Position numbers and translations under genes: made by a program. The notes beneath the pieces are model-generated. The model made no database searches. It saw only the letters and a list, made by a program, of their open reading frames with translations, and had not been told where the DNA came from. This document shows, one piece after another, positions 63,327 through 64,000 of a stretch of 64,000 nucleotides of DNA. This stretch comes from Stenotrophomonas sp. UBA2124 (GTDB lineage: Bacteria > Pseudomonadota > Gammaproteobacteria > Xanthomonadales > Xanthomonadaceae), in the NCBI GenBank assembly GCA_002329155.1, contig DCXY01000010.1, forward strand, positions 1 to 64,000, read 5' to 3'. Positions within the stretch are counted from its first letter, which is position 1. Each line of letters begins with the position of its first letter.

Positions 63327-64000
63327 TCAGGCGCCGCGTTGCAAAATACGCTGCACCGATTCGACGTAACGCTGCAGCTGCTCCAGCGTGACGAACTCGT
63401 CGGCGGTGTGGGCCTGGGCGATGTCACCCGGGCCGTACACCATGGTGGTATAGCCGGCGGCCGAGAACAGCGATGCCTCGGTCCAGAAGTCCACCGCGTT
63501 GCCGATGGGCAGGCCCAGTTCGTCGGCGATGTCACGCGCGGCCAGCCGGCGCTCCTCGGCACGGGCGATGTCACCCGACGGCAGGCTCGGACCGCGGAAG
63601 GTTTCCTCGAAATGCGCGGCCTGCGGCTCGGCAAAACCGGCGAAGGTGGCCAACAGCTGGTCGATGTCCATCGACGGCAGCGGACGGAAGCCGAAACGCA
63701 GCTCCGCTGCCGGCGCGATCATGTTCGCCTTGATGCCACCTTCGACGCGGCCAATGTTGAAGCGCAGACCGGTGAGGCCGCCGAAGCGTGCATGCTCCAG
63801 CGACTGCACATGGTCCAACGCCTTGCCACCCCAGCGCATGGCCTGGTGCAGCGCGCTGGCCGACGGATCCTGCTTGCCCGAGGCATGCCCTGCCCGGCCC
63901 TGGAACTTCATCAGCACCGAGCTGATGCCACGGTGCGCCAGCACCGCCTCGCTCATCGTCGGCTCGGCCACCAGCACCGCCTCGTAGGGGATGCCACGGG
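63327..64000 (-). CDS. argE: M20-family acetylornithine/acetylcitrulline deacetylase (partial, N-terminus outside window)
   Basis: C-terminal 224 residues of an M20 metallopeptidase-like deacetylase. The visible part begins RGIPYEAVLVAEPT and includes the dimerisation domain (FQGRAGHASGKQDPSASALHQAMRWGG) and the metal-site end VYGPGDIAQAHTADEFVTLEQLQRYV, where the His of AHTADEF is a zinc ligand. The frame stays open to the window edge. In Xanthomonas the cognate enzyme acts on N-acetylcitrulline, because carbamoylation is done by AOTCase; the neighbouring NAGS-K points the same way, but the substrate is not proven here. Confidence 0.9.
   Translation of the reverse strand, partial: RGIPYEAVLVAEPTMSEAVLAHRGISSVLMKFQGRAGHASGKQDPSASALHQAMRWGGKALDHVQSLEHARFGGLTGLRFNIGRVEGGIKANMIAPAAELRFGFRPLPSMDIDQLLATFAGFAEPQAAHFEETFRGPSLPSGDIARAEERRLAARDIADELGLPIGNAVDFWTEASLFSAAGYTTMVYGPGDIAQAHTADEFVTLEQLQRYVESVQRILQRGA

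Overview
The window is a high-GC chromosomal segment of a gammaproteobacterium, most likely in the family Xanthomonadaceae (Stenotrophomonas/Xanthomonas/Pseudoxanthomonas group). The pointers are a bifunctional acetylglutamate kinase/synthase (NAGS-K) in an arg operon with an acetylornithine/acetylcitrulline-type deacetylase, an Oar-like TonB-dependent receptor, a GH144-type lipoprotein, Entner-Doudoroff genes in the order zwf-glk-pgl-edd-eda, and GTAG-tailed palindromic repeats. The genus cannot be fixed from the sequence alone. No insertion sequence, prophage, rRNA or CRISPR array was seen.

Layout. 1-3.4 kb (minus): sdhCDAB, preceded by a short gene for an SDHAF4-like assembly factor; ygfZ diverges from it. 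4.4-24.0 kb: one sugar module. A MalK/UgpC-type ATPase gene (minus) diverges from zwf-glk-pgl-edd-eda (plus). These converge on a minus-strand set: a 1052-aa putative multidomain glycosidase, two ABC permeases, a sugar-binding lipoprotein, a GH144-family lipoprotein, a TonB-dependent receptor and a LacI regulator. Two similar LacI-type palindromes lie before the ATPase gene and before lacI, and another palindrome overlaps the zwf start. The simplest reading is uptake and depolymerisation of a beta-glucan, plausibly beta-1,2-linked, feeding glucose into the Entner-Doudoroff pathway.

24.1-32.5 kb: bolA and yciI (minus); scpA-scpB-rluB (plus); a Phd-like antitoxin with a Zeta-like kinase toxin; a secreted orphan; then mtnE, a membrane protein and mtnU (minus), a methionine-salvage transaminase/omega-amidase pair.

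32.7-45.5 kb (plus): the cytochrome c maturation genes ccmAB and ccmCDEFGHI. They are split by about 6 kb encoding a TetR regulator, a ten-haem MtrA/DmsE-type cytochrome, an MtrB/PioB-type outer-membrane barrel, a dihaem cytochrome c and an azurin. This looks like a trans-outer-membrane electron conduit embedded in the machinery that attaches its haems, and it is the most interesting feature of the window.

45.6-54.9 kb: a MetX-family acyltransferase, a cold-shock/DUF1294 membrane protein, a small membrane protein bracketed by two paired palindromic repeats, cydDC (minus) and cydABX (plus) around a perfect FNR box, and two identical tRNA-Pro(CGG) genes. 55.0-64.0 kb: a CynX-type MFS transporter (plus), then a minus-strand arginine/proline operon: argE-like (cut by the window end), NAGS-K, a GNAT, argC, argH, a YciI-like protein, proB and proA.
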